From JAICWP01 sp035252015 (lineage in GTDB: Bacteria; Acidobacteriota; Terriglobia; Terriglobales; Acidobacteriaceae), in the NCBI GenBank assembly GCA_035252015.1, contig DATFDP010000162.1:1-64000 (forward strand): a DNA stretch of 64,000 nucleotides, written 5' to 3'. Shown piece after piece: positions 17,606 through 27,109 of the stretch (the stretch's first letter is position 1; each line of letters opens with the position of its first letter). A program made the position numbers and the translations under genes. Under the pieces are notes generated by a model. It was not told the DNA's origin, searched no databases, and saw only the letters and a list, made by a program, of their open reading frames with translations.

Positions 17606-18979
17606 TCACGCAAAAATCTCCGGGTCCGGCGTCGCGAAAAACGTTTCATGCAGGCGCCGCACCACCTCCGGGACATCGTCTTCTTCGACCACGAAGGTCA
17701 GGTTAATCTCGGAAGCGCCCTGGGAAATCATGCGCACATTGATGTCGCCGATGGTGGCAAACACCTTGGCGGCCACGCCGGGCGTGCCACGAATATTGTC
17801 GCCCACCAGGCACACAATCGCCTTCCGCCCCTCATATTTCACGTCCGCCAGTTTGCCCAAGTCGGCGGCAAGGGCGGGAATCGCTTCATTGGAATCAACG
17901 GTCACCGAAACACTGACCTCGGAGGTCGAGACCACATCTACGGCGCAGCGGTGACGGTCGAATACCTCGAAGATGGCGCGCATGAAGCCGTGTGCCATCA
18001 GCATGCGCGTGGCTACAATGTCCACAATGGTGATGCGCTTTTTAGCCGCGATTGCCTTGAAGGTACTTCGGCACACCGGCGCCTGCGCCGTAATGCGCGT
18101 GCCTTGGCACGTGGGATTGCGCGAGTTCAGCACGTATACCGGGATATTCTTCTGGATAGCGGGCAGCACTGTGGCCGGGTGCAGCACCTTGGCACCGAAG
18201 TAGGCGAGCTCGGCGGCCTCTTCAAACGAGATCACCTTGATGCGCCGCGCCTCGGGACAGATGCCGGGATCGGTGGTCATCATGCCGTCCACGTCAGTCC
18301 AGATCTCGATGCGTTCGGCCCCCAGCCCGGCGCCCACGATCGCAGCAGAAAAATCGGAGCCTCCCCGGCCGATGGTGGTGGTGATTCCCTCCGCTGTGGC
18401 CCCGATGAAGCCGCCCATTATTGGCACTCGCCCTGCCTCCAACACTGGCTTCAGCCGTGTGCGCAGGCGCTGGTTGGTCTCATCCATCAGCGGCACGGCG
18501 CGAGTGTGTGTGGCGTCAGTCAGGATGCACTGGCGCGCGTCCACCAGTTGCGCGGCTATGCCGTGCGCCGAAAACGAGGCATGCACCAGTTTGCTGGAGA
18601 GGCGTTCGCCGAAAGAAACTACCTGGTCGGAGGTGCGGGGCGTGAGTTCACCCACGGCGGCGATGCCGCGCAGCAGCTCATCGAGCGCATCACATTCCGC
18701 TTCCAGTTCGGAGTGGAACTGGGTAAACAGTCCGGTGCCCAGCAGCTCGCCGGCGGTAGTGTAGTGGCGCTCACGCAGGCAGCGCGAAAGCTCCAGGGCG
18801 CGCTCGCGGTCGCCGGCGCCGGCGGCACGCCCCATGGCCAGCAGGTTGTCGGTGACCTTGGCCATGGCGCTGACCACCACCACCGGTCGGTGCGCCAGCC
18901 GTCCGTGCACGATTTCGCCGGCACGCTTGATGGCCGCGGCATTCTCCACCGAGGTGCCGCCGAATTTCATGACCAGCAT
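17606..18979 (-). CDS. lysC: Aspartate kinase
   Basis: 457 residues. The kinase domain starts M-K-F-G-G-T-S-V and has V-V-V-V-S-A-M, G-R-G-G-S-D-F-S-A and the W-T-D-V-D-G segment. The C-terminal third holds two ACT domains for feedback regulation by lysine and/or threonine. It phosphorylates aspartate, the entry to the lysine/threonine/methionine family. It lies between asd and dapB on the minus strand, with an inverted-repeat element in the asd-lysC gap. No lysine riboswitch was recognised. Confidence 0.94.
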   Translation of the reverse strand: MLVMKFGGTSVENAAAIKRAGEIVHGRLAHRPVVVVSAMAKVTDNLLAMGRAAGAGDRERALELSRCLRERHYTTAGELLGTGLFTQFHSELEAECDALDELLRGIAAVGELTPRTSDQVVSFGERLSSKLVHASFSAHGIAAQLVDARQCILTDATHTRAVPLMDETNQRLRTRLKPVLEAGRVPIMGGFIGATAEGITTTIGRGGSDFSAAIVGAGLGAERIEIWTDVDGMMTTDPGICPEARRIKVISFEEAAELAYFGAKVLHPATVLPAIQKNIPVYVLNSRNPTCQGTRITAQAPVCRSTFKAIAAKKRITIVDIVATRMLMAHGFMRAIFEVFDRHRCAVDVVSTSEVSVSVTVDSNEAIPALAADLGKLADVKYEGRKAIVCLVGDNIRGTPGVAAKVFATIGDINVRMISQGASEINLTFVVEEDDVPEVVRRLHETFFATPDPEIFA

Positions 18980-19008
18980 CGGCGCGCCCTCGGTTGTAAC
19001 CTCATTAG

Positions 19009-19156
19009 CCCCGGATTATCACGGATTGACACCATAGATTCTGAAACCAGGGGGCCGGTTTGTTTTCGTTTGTGGAGGTTTTCCATCGAGCCGCTGGTGC
19101 GAACTAAAAAACAGGAAATGAACCAATCCGTGCTGATCCGTGTAACTCCGTGCCCG
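19009..19156. repeat. MITE-like element with ACGGAT inverted ends
   Basis: The left end CCGGATTATCACGGATTGAC and the right end ATCCGTGCTGATCCGTG are inverted relative to each other and enclose ~90 bp without an ORF. The same family occurs at 60757-61021. It lies between asd and lysC. Confidence 0.65.
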
Positions 19157-19162
19157 ATGAAG

Positions 19163-20230
19163 TTAGTCCAGATAGCCTTGCGCTTTAAGCAATTCGGCAT
19201 TGAGCAGCGCGGCGCCGGCGGCTCCGCGAATGGTGTTATGCGAGAGCACGGTGAACTTCCAGTCCAGCACGCCGCAGGGACGCAGCCGTCCCACGCAGGC
19301 GGTCATGCCCGCTCCCCGGTCGACGTCAAAGCGCGGCTGCGGCCGGTCAGAAGCCGCAACGTACTCCACCGGTTGCTCCGGCGCGCTGGGCAGCCGCAAT
19401 TGCTGCGGAAGCGATCGGAACTGCTTCCAGGCCGTAATGATCTCCTCGGGTCCTGCCTTTTTCTTCAGTTTCACCGCGACCGATTCCGTGTGCCCGTCCT
19501 CCACCGCCACCCGGTTGCATTGCCCGCTCACCGCGAACTCAGCCAGTTCGATGTGCCCGTCTCGCACCTGGCCAAGCAGCTTGCGGGTCTCCTCCTCCAT
19601 TTTTTGTTCTTCCTTGGCGATATAGGGGATGACGTTTCCCAAAATGTCCAGCGATGCCACTCCGGGATAACCGGCGCCACTGACCGCCTGCATGGTGACG
19701 GCCATCACCTTTTCCAGGCCGAATTGCTGCTCTAATGGAGCCAGGGCCAGCACCAAGCCAATGGCGGAGCAGTTGGGATTGGTAACCACAAACCCGCCGC
19801 TCTGGCGCCGCCATGATTGGCACTCCAATACCTTGAGGTGTCCGGCGTTGACCTCGGGAATTACCAGAGGCACGTCTCTCTGCATGCGCAGGGCGCTGGA
19901 GTTGGTAATGACTGCATGCCCGGAGGCGGCAAAGCGCGGCTCCAGTTCGGCGGCGATGGAGGCGTCCAGGGCGGCGAAAACGATCCTGGGCGCGCCCTCC
20001 GGCTTGGCCGGAGAGACCGCCAATTCGGCAACGCTCGGCGGAATCGGCGTCTTCAGCCGCCAGCGCACAGCTTCGGCATACGGCCTGCCTTCAGAACGTT
20101 CGGAGGCCGCCAGCCATGCCACCTCGAACCAGGGATGCCGTTCCAGCATTTGCAGGAAGCGCTGGCCGACGATTCCAGTGGCGCCCAGCACACCGACGGG
20201 AACTTTGTTAGGCTGCATGGATGTTTGCAT
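19163..20230 (-). CDS. asd: Aspartate-semialdehyde dehydrogenase
   Basis: 355 residues. N-terminal NADP motif G-A-T-G-I-V-G-Q-R-F-L, catalytic Cys in N-P-N-C-S-A-I-G, and S-G-A-G-Y-P-G downstream. The pattern fits the archaeal/fungal-like ASADH type rather than the E. coli type. It reduces aspartyl phosphate to the semialdehyde consumed by DapA. The start may instead be the Met four codons in; no clear Shine-Dalgarno. It is divergent from galT. Confidence 0.93.
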   Translation of the reverse strand: MQTSMQPNKVPVGVLGATGIVGQRFLQMLERHPWFEVAWLAASERSEGRPYAEAVRWRLKTPIPPSVAELAVSPAKPEGAPRIVFAALDASIAAELEPRFAASGHAVITNSSALRMQRDVPLVIPEVNAGHLKVLECQSWRRQSGGFVVTNPNCSAIGLVLALAPLEQQFGLEKVMAVTMQAVSGAGYPGVASLDILGNVIPYIAKEEQKMEEETRKLLGQVRDGHIELAEFAVSGQCNRVAVEDGHTESVAVKLKKKAGPEEIITAWKQFRSLPQQLRLPSAPEQPVEYVAASDRPQPRFDVDRGAGMTACVGRLRPCGVLDWKFTVLSHNTIRGAAGAALLNAELLKAQGYLD

Positions 20231-20298
20231 CGGATTTTACACCACGCCGAACGCCGACCCTTTATCCGAAAGGGCAACACCGGGCAGGGAGGTGACAC

Positions 20299-21348
20299 AT
20301 GCCCGAACTTCGCCAGAACCGCTTCACTAAGGAATGGGTAATTATCGCGACCGAGCGGGCCAAGCGCCCCCAGGACATGGTGGTGCCGCGCGCGCCGCGC
20401 CATCTGCCCAGCTTTGATCCCAAGTGCCCTTTTTGCCCGGGGAATGAAAAGTCCACGCCTCCGGAAGTACTGCGCGTCCCCGCAGCCGGTGGCGGCCAAT
20501 GGCTGGTGCGGGTAGTGCCCAACAAGTTCGCGGCGCTGCAACCTGATTTGACCCCGCAACGCGTAGTGGAGCGCTCGCACCGTACCGTGGGGGGATTTGG
20601 ATTTCACGAAGTAATTATCGAAACCCCTGACCATGCCCAGGTTACGGCCCTGATGGCGGACCAGCAGGTGGCCAGTGTGCTGCGCGTGCTGAAGGCGCGT
20701 TGCACCGATCTCAGCCTGGACTCGCGGGTGGCCAACGTCACTATCTTCAAGAATCACGGCGCCGATGCCGGCACCAGCCTGGAACACCCCCACTGCCAGC
20801 TGATTGCCACTCCGGTAATTTCATCGCAGGTGCGCAGCCGCCTTTACGAGGCGCTTCGTCACTACGACGAATTCGGCGAATGCATCTTCTGTTCCGCGGT
20901 GCAGGAGGAATTGCAGGACCAGAGCCGGCTGGTCGAGACCACGGACCATTTTGTCGCCCTGGAGCCGTTTGCTTCCTACACTCCTTTTTGCACCCACATC
21001 TACCCGCGGCGGCACATGGCCAATTTTGCCGACATCAGCGCAGAGGAGATTTCTGATCTTGCCCATGTGCTGCGGCGGGTGCTGGCCAAGCTCTATTACG
21101 GCCTGCATGACCCTGACTTCAATTTCACCATTCGCTCCGCTCCGGCGGAGTGCTCAGGCGTAAAGTACTACCACTGGTACGTGAGCATCATTCCCCGGCT
21201 CACCCGGGTGGCCGGTTTTGAGCTAGGTTCGGGAATGTACATCAACACTGTGCTGCCAGAGGCGGCGGCGGAATTTTTGTGTGAAGTGAATGTAGAATCA
21301 GCGGCGGCTTCCGAAGAGCCCAGACTTATCATGCCGCATGTGAAGTGA
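20299..21348 (+). CDS. galT: Galactose-1-phosphate uridylyltransferase
   Basis: 349 residues. Zinc-type cysteines in C-P-F-C-P-G near residue 50; the catalytic H-P-H triad is in S-L-E-H-P-H-C-Q, with F-K-N-H-G before it and Y-Y-H-W-Y-V-S-I-I-P near the C-terminus. It exchanges UMP between UDP-glucose and galactose-1-phosphate (Leloir pathway). A GGGAGGTGA Shine-Dalgarno precedes the ATG. No galK or galE is adjacent. Confidence 0.9.
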   Translation: MPELRQNRFTKEWVIIATERAKRPQDMVVPRAPRHLPSFDPKCPFCPGNEKSTPPEVLRVPAAGGGQWLVRVVPNKFAALQPDLTPQRVVERSHRTVGGFGFHEVIIETPDHAQVTALMADQQVASVLRVLKARCTDLSLDSRVANVTIFKNHGADAGTSLEHPHCQLIATPVISSQVRSRLYEALRHYDEFGECIFCSAVQEELQDQSRLVETTDHFVALEPFASYTPFCTHIYPRRHMANFADISAEEISDLAHVLRRVLAKLYYGLHDPDFNFTIRSAPAECSGVKYYHWYVSIIPRLTRVAGFELGSGMYINTVLPEAAAEFLCEVNVESAAASEEPRLIMPHVK

Positions 21349-21359
21349 GCTGCCGTCCG

Positions 21360-21866
21360 CTATTTGGAGCCGGAAAGGAAGGATGTTCGCGCGGCAATGG
21401 GCAGTGCCGCCACCGCAAACGCCAGGCAGCCGGCAAACACCTTCGAGGTGCGGCCCAGCAGGCCGGCGCGTTTGCGCGACTGCGCCAGATCAACGGGCAA
21501 CGTGCCGCACAGCCGCATCTTCTGCCGCATTGTGCGGAACACATCGAGGGATATGCCTTCGCTCCGCTGCTGCGACTGGACTTGGGTGACCGGAATTAGT
21601 GTACTCTCCGGCTCCGCCCAGCGCGGCATGGGTTCATCGAGAGCATAAACATCAAGATGGAAGGGATGGTGCTGGCCTACGCGCCGGTCAAATAGCCAGC
21701 GCATTTGCTCTTCCTCGGTGGCTGATCCGAAGTACACAACGTACTCCTGCCGGCACTGTCCCTGCGGACACGTCAACTTGATTCCCGTTCGGCCCTCTTC
21801 GGTGAGGATCTGAATGAGGCCGGCGTAGAGGGTGTTAGCAATCTCTTTCTTGACAGCAATTGCCAT
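21360..21866 (-). CDS. Hypothetical protein
   Basis: A 168-residue protein starting M-A-I-A-V-K-K-E-I-A-N. It has a small Cys pair (C-P-Q-G-Q-C) around residue 33 and a hydrophobic stretch in the last 30 residues (F-A-G-C-L-A-F-A-V-A-A-L-P) that may be a C-terminal membrane anchor. No known family recognised. A start 12 codons upstream is possible. It converges with galT with an 11-bp gap. Confidence 0.5.
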   Translation of the reverse strand: MAIAVKKEIANTLYAGLIQILTEEGRTGIKLTCPQGQCRQEYVVYFGSATEEEQMRWLFDRRVGQHHPFHLDVYALDEPMPRWAEPESTLIPVTQVQSQQRSEGISLDVFRTMRQKMRLCGTLPVDLAQSRKRAGLLGRTSKVFAGCLAFAVAALPIAARTSFLSGSK

Positions 21867-22186
21867 AAAACAGGAGCTTAAGCGCGCTGCGAAATGGCTC
21901 AAAGTAACCGGAGTGCAATGTACTAACCCGCGGAAGCATGTACTCGTGGTCCGAGGCGGCCTGCCAAGGTAGGATGAAGGTATGCGTCGCCCGCAATTTC
22001 AGGGTTGAATCATCTGCTACCTGGTGGAGGGGTTCCTCTACTTGGCTGGCAGCGCTCTTGCCGGCATTACCTCTCTGGGGAAACCGCGCGCTTGAGCCTG
22101 GGGCCGGTCCTCGGTACGAGAAGCGTATCTGCGGGGTGGGCTCACATGCTATCCTTCCCGCAACTTCCCAAGACAGGCTGAACCCC

Positions 22187-23887
22187 GTGCTGCGCGAGCT
22201 GCGACTGGAGAACTACGCAGTCATTGACAATGTGGTGGTGGAGTTTGCCCCCGGCCTGAACCTGCTGACCGGCGAGACGGGGGCAGGCAAATCCATTCTG
22301 ATTGACGCGCTGGCGTTGCTGCTGGGCGAGAAGGCTTCTAGCGAAGTGATCCGCCACGGAGCCGAGCGCGCCGTGGTAGCCGCGGTTTTTGAAGCCGAAG
22401 GGAAGACCGCCAGAACGCTTAGTCACCTGCTGGAGGCCAACGGCCTGGACGAAGCAGCCGGCGAACTCATCGTACGGCGGGAGATAGCGGCGGCGGGCAA
22501 GGGCAGGGTCTTCGTCAACAACCAGCCTGCGACGTTGGCAGTACTGCGGCAATTAGCGCCACACCTGGCGGCCATCCACGCGCAAAGCGAATCCCTGGTT
22601 TCCTTCGACGCGGCGGCGCGCCTGGAACTGCTGGATGCGTTTGCCGGAGCGCAGTTGGAGCCGGTGGAAACGGCGTTTCACAAATGGAAAGCAGTGCGCG
22701 AGCGCATTGCCGAGCTGGAGCGCGACGAACAGGACCGCCTGCGCCTGCTGGATTTGTGGAGCTTCCAGCAGAAGGAAATAGACTCGGCGCATCCGCAACC
22801 CGGCGAGGATGAGCATCTCGAAAGCGAGAAGCGGGTGCTGGCCAATGCGGAGAAGATTTATGCCGCGGCCATGGGCGCCTACGACGTGCTTTATGAGAGC
22901 AATGCCTCAGCGTCGGCGTCGCTGCGCGCAGCCCAGCGCCAAATCGAGGAACTGGCGCGCTTCGAACCCAAGTTCAAGGAACTGGCCGCTGCTCTCGATT
23001 CCGCCCGCATCACGGTGGAGGATGCCGGCGCCACCCTGCGCGATTATGCCGGGGTGGTGCAGGCCTCGCCCGACCGCTTGGCCGATGTTGAGGACCGCCT
23101 GGCCATCCTCGACCGGCTAAAGCGCAAGTACGGTCCCACCCTGGCCGATGCCATCGCCTTCCACCAGGAGGTAAGCCGCAAAATCTCGGAGATGCAGAAC
23201 AAGGACGAGGTCCTCGGGGAATTGCGTAAAGAGCTGGCGGCAGCGGGCCAGGAATACCTGGCGGCAGCCAAAGCTCTCTCCCGCAAGCGCCAGGAGGCCG
23301 CCCGCAAGCTGGAAAAGCTGGTGGAGCACGAAGTCAACGAATTGGCCATGAAGGCTCGCTTTCGCATCGAGCTGAATGCTTCGGACGAGGAAGGGAATTG
23401 GACCTCCACAGGTTTGGATCGGGCCGCTTACCTGATTGCCACTAATCCCGGCGAACCAGAGAAGCCCCTGGAGGAGATCGCCTCGGGAGGAGAGCTGTCC
23501 AGGGTCATGCTGGCCCTGAAGGCCTGTGTAGAAGCCGGCCAGGGCGCATCCCGGCGCCGTAACCTGGGGATGGACCAGCGTACACTGGTTTTTGATGAAA
23601 TTGACACCGGAATAGGGGGGCGGGCAGCGGAGGCGGTGGGGCGTAAGTTGAAGGAACTGGCGGGCAGCAGCCAGGTTCTATGCGTTACTCACCTGCCGCA
23701 AATTGCCTGTTTCGCGGACCATCATTATCTCATCCAAAAAAGCATAGCAGGAGGGCGTACCCGGACCACGGTTCGGCGTATCCAGGGAAGTGAGAGGACA
23801 GAGGAGGTGGCCCGCATGCTGAGCGGGGCCCGGCTGACCGAGGCTTCGCGGCGCAATGCGGAGCAAATGCTTCGCGCCCATGCTTGA
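22187..23887 (+). CDS. recN: DNA repair protein RecN
   Basis: 566 residues, normal for RecN. SMC-like ATPase: Walker A G-E-T-G-A-G-K-S near residue 30, a long coiled-coil middle (~150-370), then the signature E-I-A-S-G-G-E-L-S-R-V-M-L-A-L and Walker B T-L-V-F-D-E-I-D-T-G-I-G-G. It acts in double-strand-break repair. The GTG at 22187 starts the conserved L-R-E-L-R-L-E-N-Y; the open frame upstream to 21938 has no RecN similarity. Confidence 0.94.
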   Translation: MLRELRLENYAVIDNVVVEFAPGLNLLTGETGAGKSILIDALALLLGEKASSEVIRHGAERAVVAAVFEAEGKTARTLSHLLEANGLDEAAGELIVRREIAAAGKGRVFVNNQPATLAVLRQLAPHLAAIHAQSESLVSFDAAARLELLDAFAGAQLEPVETAFHKWKAVRERIAELERDEQDRLRLLDLWSFQQKEIDSAHPQPGEDEHLESEKRVLANAEKIYAAAMGAYDVLYESNASASASLRAAQRQIEELARFEPKFKELAAALDSARITVEDAGATLRDYAGVVQASPDRLADVEDRLAILDRLKRKYGPTLADAIAFHQEVSRKISEMQNKDEVLGELRKELAAAGQEYLAAAKALSRKRQEAARKLEKLVEHEVNELAMKARFRIELNASDEEGNWTSTGLDRAAYLIATNPGEPEKPLEEIASGGELSRVMLALKACVEAGQGASRRRNLGMDQRTLVFDEIDTGIGGRAAEAVGRKLKELAGSSQVLCVTHLPQIACFADHHYLIQKSIAGGRTRTTVRRIQGSERTEEVARMLSGARLTEASRRNAEQMLRAHA

Positions 23888-24020
23888 TGCCGTTCGCTGC
23901 AGGAATCAAGCCGAACAATGCTAATCCTCGGCTTTTCTGTGGCTTACGTTGACCCGGCACGGGCGATTAAGGTAGCTTTGAAGGATAAATGTGGGTAACC
24001 AGGCCCTAAATAGGGGTTAG

Positions 24021-24998
24021 ATGAACATTTCGGAAAGCGACAAGACCCTGCTGTTGCTCAAACCGCGCGGCTTCTGTGCGGGAGTGGTGCGGGCCATAGA
24101 TATCGTACGTATTGCCCTGGAGACCTTTGGGCCGCCGATCTATGTACGTAAAGAGATTGTGCATAACCGCTTTGTGGTAGAGGAGCTTTCAGCCAAGGGC
24201 GCCATTTTTGTGGATAGCGTCGAGGAGGTGCCCGCAGGTGAGCGGGTCATCTACAGTGCCCATGGCGTTTCCCCCGAAGTGAGGGAAGCCAGTCATCTGC
24301 GCAAGTTACGGGTAATTGATGCCACTTGTCCCCTGGTCACAAAGGTCCACGTTGAGGCCGTGCGCTTCGCCAGCCAAGGCTATTCGCTCATTCTGATTGG
24401 CCATCGCGATCACGACGAGGTCATCGGCACACTGGGCGAAGCCCCTATGGTTACCCAGGTAGTGGGTACGCCGGACGAGGTAGATGACCTGATTGTTCCT
24501 GATCCCAACCGGGTTGCTTATCTCACGCAAACCACGCTAAGCCTGGACGAAACCAAGGACATTATTGAGGCCCTGCGCAAGCGCTTTCCCAACATCAAGG
24601 GACCTGCGGCGCAGGATATCTGTTACGCCACTCAGAACCGCCAGCAGGCGGTCAAGCACGTAGCGGCCGACGCCGACCTGTTGCTGGTGGTGGGCTCCGA
24701 CAACAGCTCCAATTCCAATCGCCTGGTAGAAGTGGCTCGCAATCAGGGCGCGGCCTCTCATCTCATTGAAAACTACAAGGCAATTCGGTCGGAGTGGCTG
24801 CACGGGGTAAAGACCATTGCCTTAACCGCCGGGGCTTCCGCTCCCGAGTGCCTGGTCGAAGAAGTAATCAAGTACCTGGCCGGGCAGGGGTTTACCAACA
24901 TGCGCGAGGTGGAAGTCATGCCCGAAGACGTGCGCTTCGGCCTGCCGCCCGAGATCGTCGAAGCTATTGGCAGCGCGCCCGCCGTGGCATCGGAGTAA
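24021..24998 (+). CDS. ispH: 4-hydroxy-3-methylbut-2-enyl diphosphate reductase
   Basis: 325 residues. The three cluster cysteines are Cys19 (R-G-F-C-A-G), Cys103 (A-T-C-P-L-V) and Cys201 (D-I-C-Y-A-T), with the usual G-H and T-T-L-S segments. It makes IPP and DMAPP in the last MEP step, the precursors for squalene. It is followed 3 bp later by shc, so it probably leads the hopanoid operon. Confidence 0.95.
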   Translation: MNISESDKTLLLLKPRGFCAGVVRAIDIVRIALETFGPPIYVRKEIVHNRFVVEELSAKGAIFVDSVEEVPAGERVIYSAHGVSPEVREASHLRKLRVIDATCPLVTKVHVEAVRFASQGYSLILIGHRDHDEVIGTLGEAPMVTQVVGTPDEVDDLIVPDPNRVAYLTQTTLSLDETKDIIEALRKRFPNIKGPAAQDICYATQNRQQAVKHVAADADLLLVVGSDNSSNSNRLVEVARNQGAASHLIENYKAIRSEWLHGVKTIALTAGASAPECLVEEVIKYLAGQGFTNMREVEVMPEDVRFGLPPEIVEAIGSAPAVASE

Positions 24999-25001
24999 TT
25001 C

Positions 25002-26999
25002 ATGGAAGATGTCTCTGGTAGTAGTTCCACCGTCCCACAGATGAGATTTGGCAAAATTGATGACCTGAAAAGCCGGGTCATGGTGGCGGTGGATGCCGCC
25101 CGCAAGTACCTTTTTTCCCAGCAGAGCGAGGAAGGGTACTGGTGCGGAGAGTTGGAAGCCGACACCACACTGGAATCCGACTACATCCTGCTGCATACGC
25201 TGTTGGGTACCGGCGACCCGGAGCGTATGGCCAAGGCCGCCCGTTACATTTTGCAGCACCAGAACCAGGACGGCGGCTGGAGCATTTATGCCGGCGGGCC
25301 CTCAAACATTAGCGCCAGCGTGAAAGCCTACTTTGGGCTCAAGTTGGCAGGCTATAGCCCGGAGCATCCAGCGCTGGTGCGGGCGCGGAAGCGCATAGAC
25401 GAACTGGGCGGCGTCACCGCGATCAACACCTTTACCAAGATTTACCTGTGTTTCTTCGGGCAGTACGACTACAACGCGGTACCGGCCATTCCACCGGAGA
25501 TCGTGCTGTTTCCTAATTGGTTCTGGTTCAATATTTACGAGATTTCCTCCTGGTCGCGGGCCATCCTGATCCCGCTTTCCATTGCTTACGCCAAGAAGCC
25601 GTTCAAGAAGATTCCGGCGGAAATGGGTATTCAGGAACTGTTTCCCAACGGCACTATGCGGGGGGTAAACCTGCACCTGCGCTGGTCGCAGAAGCTGGTG
25701 AGCTGGCGCAACTTCTTCCTGGCGCTGGACAAGCTGACGCACTGGCTGGAGGCGATTCATATTCGCCCCCTGCGCTCCATCGCCCTGCGCGCAGCCAAGG
25801 AGTGGATGCTGGAGCGCTTCGAGATGAGCGATGGGCTGGGCGCCATCTACCCCGGCATCATGAACTCCATCATCGCGCTGCGCTGCCTGGGTTATTCGGT
25901 GGACGACCCGCAATTCATCCGCGCCATGGATGAATTCGAGAAGCTGGGGATCGAAGAAGAAGAGACCTTTCGCATGGTGCCCTGCATGTCGCCGGTGTGG
26001 GACACGGCTTATGCGCTGTTTGCCCTGGGTGAAAGCGGCGTGCCGCGCAGCGAGCCGCGCATGGTCAAGGCGGCCGACTGGATCCTGCAGAAACAGGTAA
26101 CGCACAAGGGCGACTGGGCCTTTAAGAACAAAAAAGGCCAGCCCGGAGGCTGGTATTTTGAGTTCAACAACGAGTTCTATCCCGACGTGGACGACACGGC
26201 CATGGTCAACCTGGGCCTGAGCCAGGTGGAGCACCCCAATGGGCGCTACCAGTACGAGACAGTGCAGCGGGCTCTGGCGTGGGTGCTCTCCATGCAGTGC
26301 AAGAACGGCGGTTTTGCGTCGTTCGACAAAGACAACGACCGGATGGTGTTCCAGCACATTCCCTTTGCCGACCACAACGCCATGCTCGATCCGCCAACCG
26401 TGGACATCACCGGACGCGTGCTGGAAATGCTGGCCGCATACGGGTACACAAGGGACGATAAGCGGGTAAGCAAAGCCATCCAATTCATTAAGAACGAGCA
26501 GGAAGCCGACGGTTCCTGGTTCGGGCGCTGGGGCGTGAATTACATTTACGGCACTATGCAGGTTTTGCGTGGCCTGGAAGCGATGGAAGTGGACAACCAC
26601 GAGCCCATGGTGCAGCACGCGGCCGAGTGGTTGCGCTCCATTCAGAACCCGGATGGAGGCTGGGGCGAGACTTGTGGCTCTTACGATGATCCCCACATTA
26701 AGGGAATCGGACCCAGCACGCCTTCGCAGACCGCCTGGGCGGTATTGGGGTTACTGGCCGTGGATGACACGCGCAGCGATTCCGTGGCTCGCGGCATCGC
26801 TTACCTGTGGAGGACGCAGAAGAAGGACGGTTCCTGGGACGAGCCGTACTACACCGGAACAGGGTTCCCGCGGGTGTTCTACCTGATGTACCACCTCTAC
26901 CGGCAGTATTTCCCCCTGCTGGCGCTGACCACATATTCCAAGGTGCTGGCGGGAACGCAAGACGCGGGATTGGGAATGCAGGCGGTGCCCAGAACGTGA
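25002..26999 (+). CDS. shc: Squalene-hopene cyclase
   Basis: 665 residues, normal length. The catalytic acid motif is D395-V-D-D398 (Y-P-D-V-D-D-T-A). Several QW repeats are visible (Q-D-G-G-W near the N-terminus, N-G-G-F-A-S-F-D, D-G-S-W-F-G-R-W-G-V-N-Y-I-Y-G-T, P-D-G-G-W-G-E, D-G-S-W). It cyclises squalene to hopene/diplopterol as a monotopic membrane enzyme. GGAG lies 7 bp before the ATG. It sits inside the hopanoid operon together with the genes that make squalene. Confidence 0.96.
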   Translation: MEDVSGSSSTVPQMRFGKIDDLKSRVMVAVDAARKYLFSQQSEEGYWCGELEADTTLESDYILLHTLLGTGDPERMAKAARYILQHQNQDGGWSIYAGGPSNISASVKAYFGLKLAGYSPEHPALVRARKRIDELGGVTAINTFTKIYLCFFGQYDYNAVPAIPPEIVLFPNWFWFNIYEISSWSRAILIPLSIAYAKKPFKKIPAEMGIQELFPNGTMRGVNLHLRWSQKLVSWRNFFLALDKLTHWLEAIHIRPLRSIALRAAKEWMLERFEMSDGLGAIYPGIMNSIIALRCLGYSVDDPQFIRAMDEFEKLGIEEEETFRMVPCMSPVWDTAYALFALGESGVPRSEPRMVKAADWILQKQVTHKGDWAFKNKKGQPGGWYFEFNNEFYPDVDDTAMVNLGLSQVEHPNGRYQYETVQRALAWVLSMQCKNGGFASFDKDNDRMVFQHIPFADHNAMLDPPTVDITGRVLEMLAAYGYTRDDKRVSKAIQFIKNEQEADGSWFGRWGVNYIYGTMQVLRGLEAMEVDNHEPMVQHAAEWLRSIQNPDGGWGETCGSYDDPHIKGIGPSTPSQTAWAVLGLLAVDDTRSDSVARGIAYLWRTQKKDGSWDEPYYTGTGFPRVFYLMYHLYRQYFPLLALTTYSKVLAGTQDAGLGMQAVPRT

Positions 27000-27006
27000 A
27001 GGGGAG

Positions 27007-27098
27007 ATAGCTAGTAGTTGGTAGCTGGCAGCTAGTAGTTCGGTACCTCAGTTTGCAGCGTTACCCACCAACTACTAACTACCAATTACCAGTTACTG
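27007..27098. repeat. Inverted pair of 7-bp tandem arrays upstream of hpnH
   Basis: Block 27007-27042 (reverse complement CTAGCTG CCAGCTA CCAACTA CTAGCTA) and block 27064-27098 (CCAACTA CTAACTA CCAATTA CCAGTTA) are in opposite orientation with a 21-bp loop, so a stem could form. They fill the shc-hpnH spacer up to the hpnH Shine-Dalgarno (AAAGGAGA at 27099-27106). Confidence 0.8.
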
Positions 27099-27109
27099 AA
27101 AGGAGACGA

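Noticed and set aside
17648..19735. A 695-codon plus-strand open frame opposite lysC and asd
   Set aside because: It mirrors the codon pattern of two clear genes on the other strand, has no recognisable domain, and is a typical high-GC antisense shadow. Long antisense frames at 3477-4760, 5246-6484 and 25302-26696 were rejected for the same reason.
18980..20298. Lysine riboswitch upstream of lysC or asd
   Set aside because: No recognisable L-box structure; the lysC leader is taken up by an inverted-repeat element and asd has only a 68-bp divergent spacer.
23908..23937. Hairpin AGCCGA...TCGGCT followed by TTTC after recN
   Set aside because: Stem of only 6-7 bp with a 13-nt loop; too weak to call a terminator.
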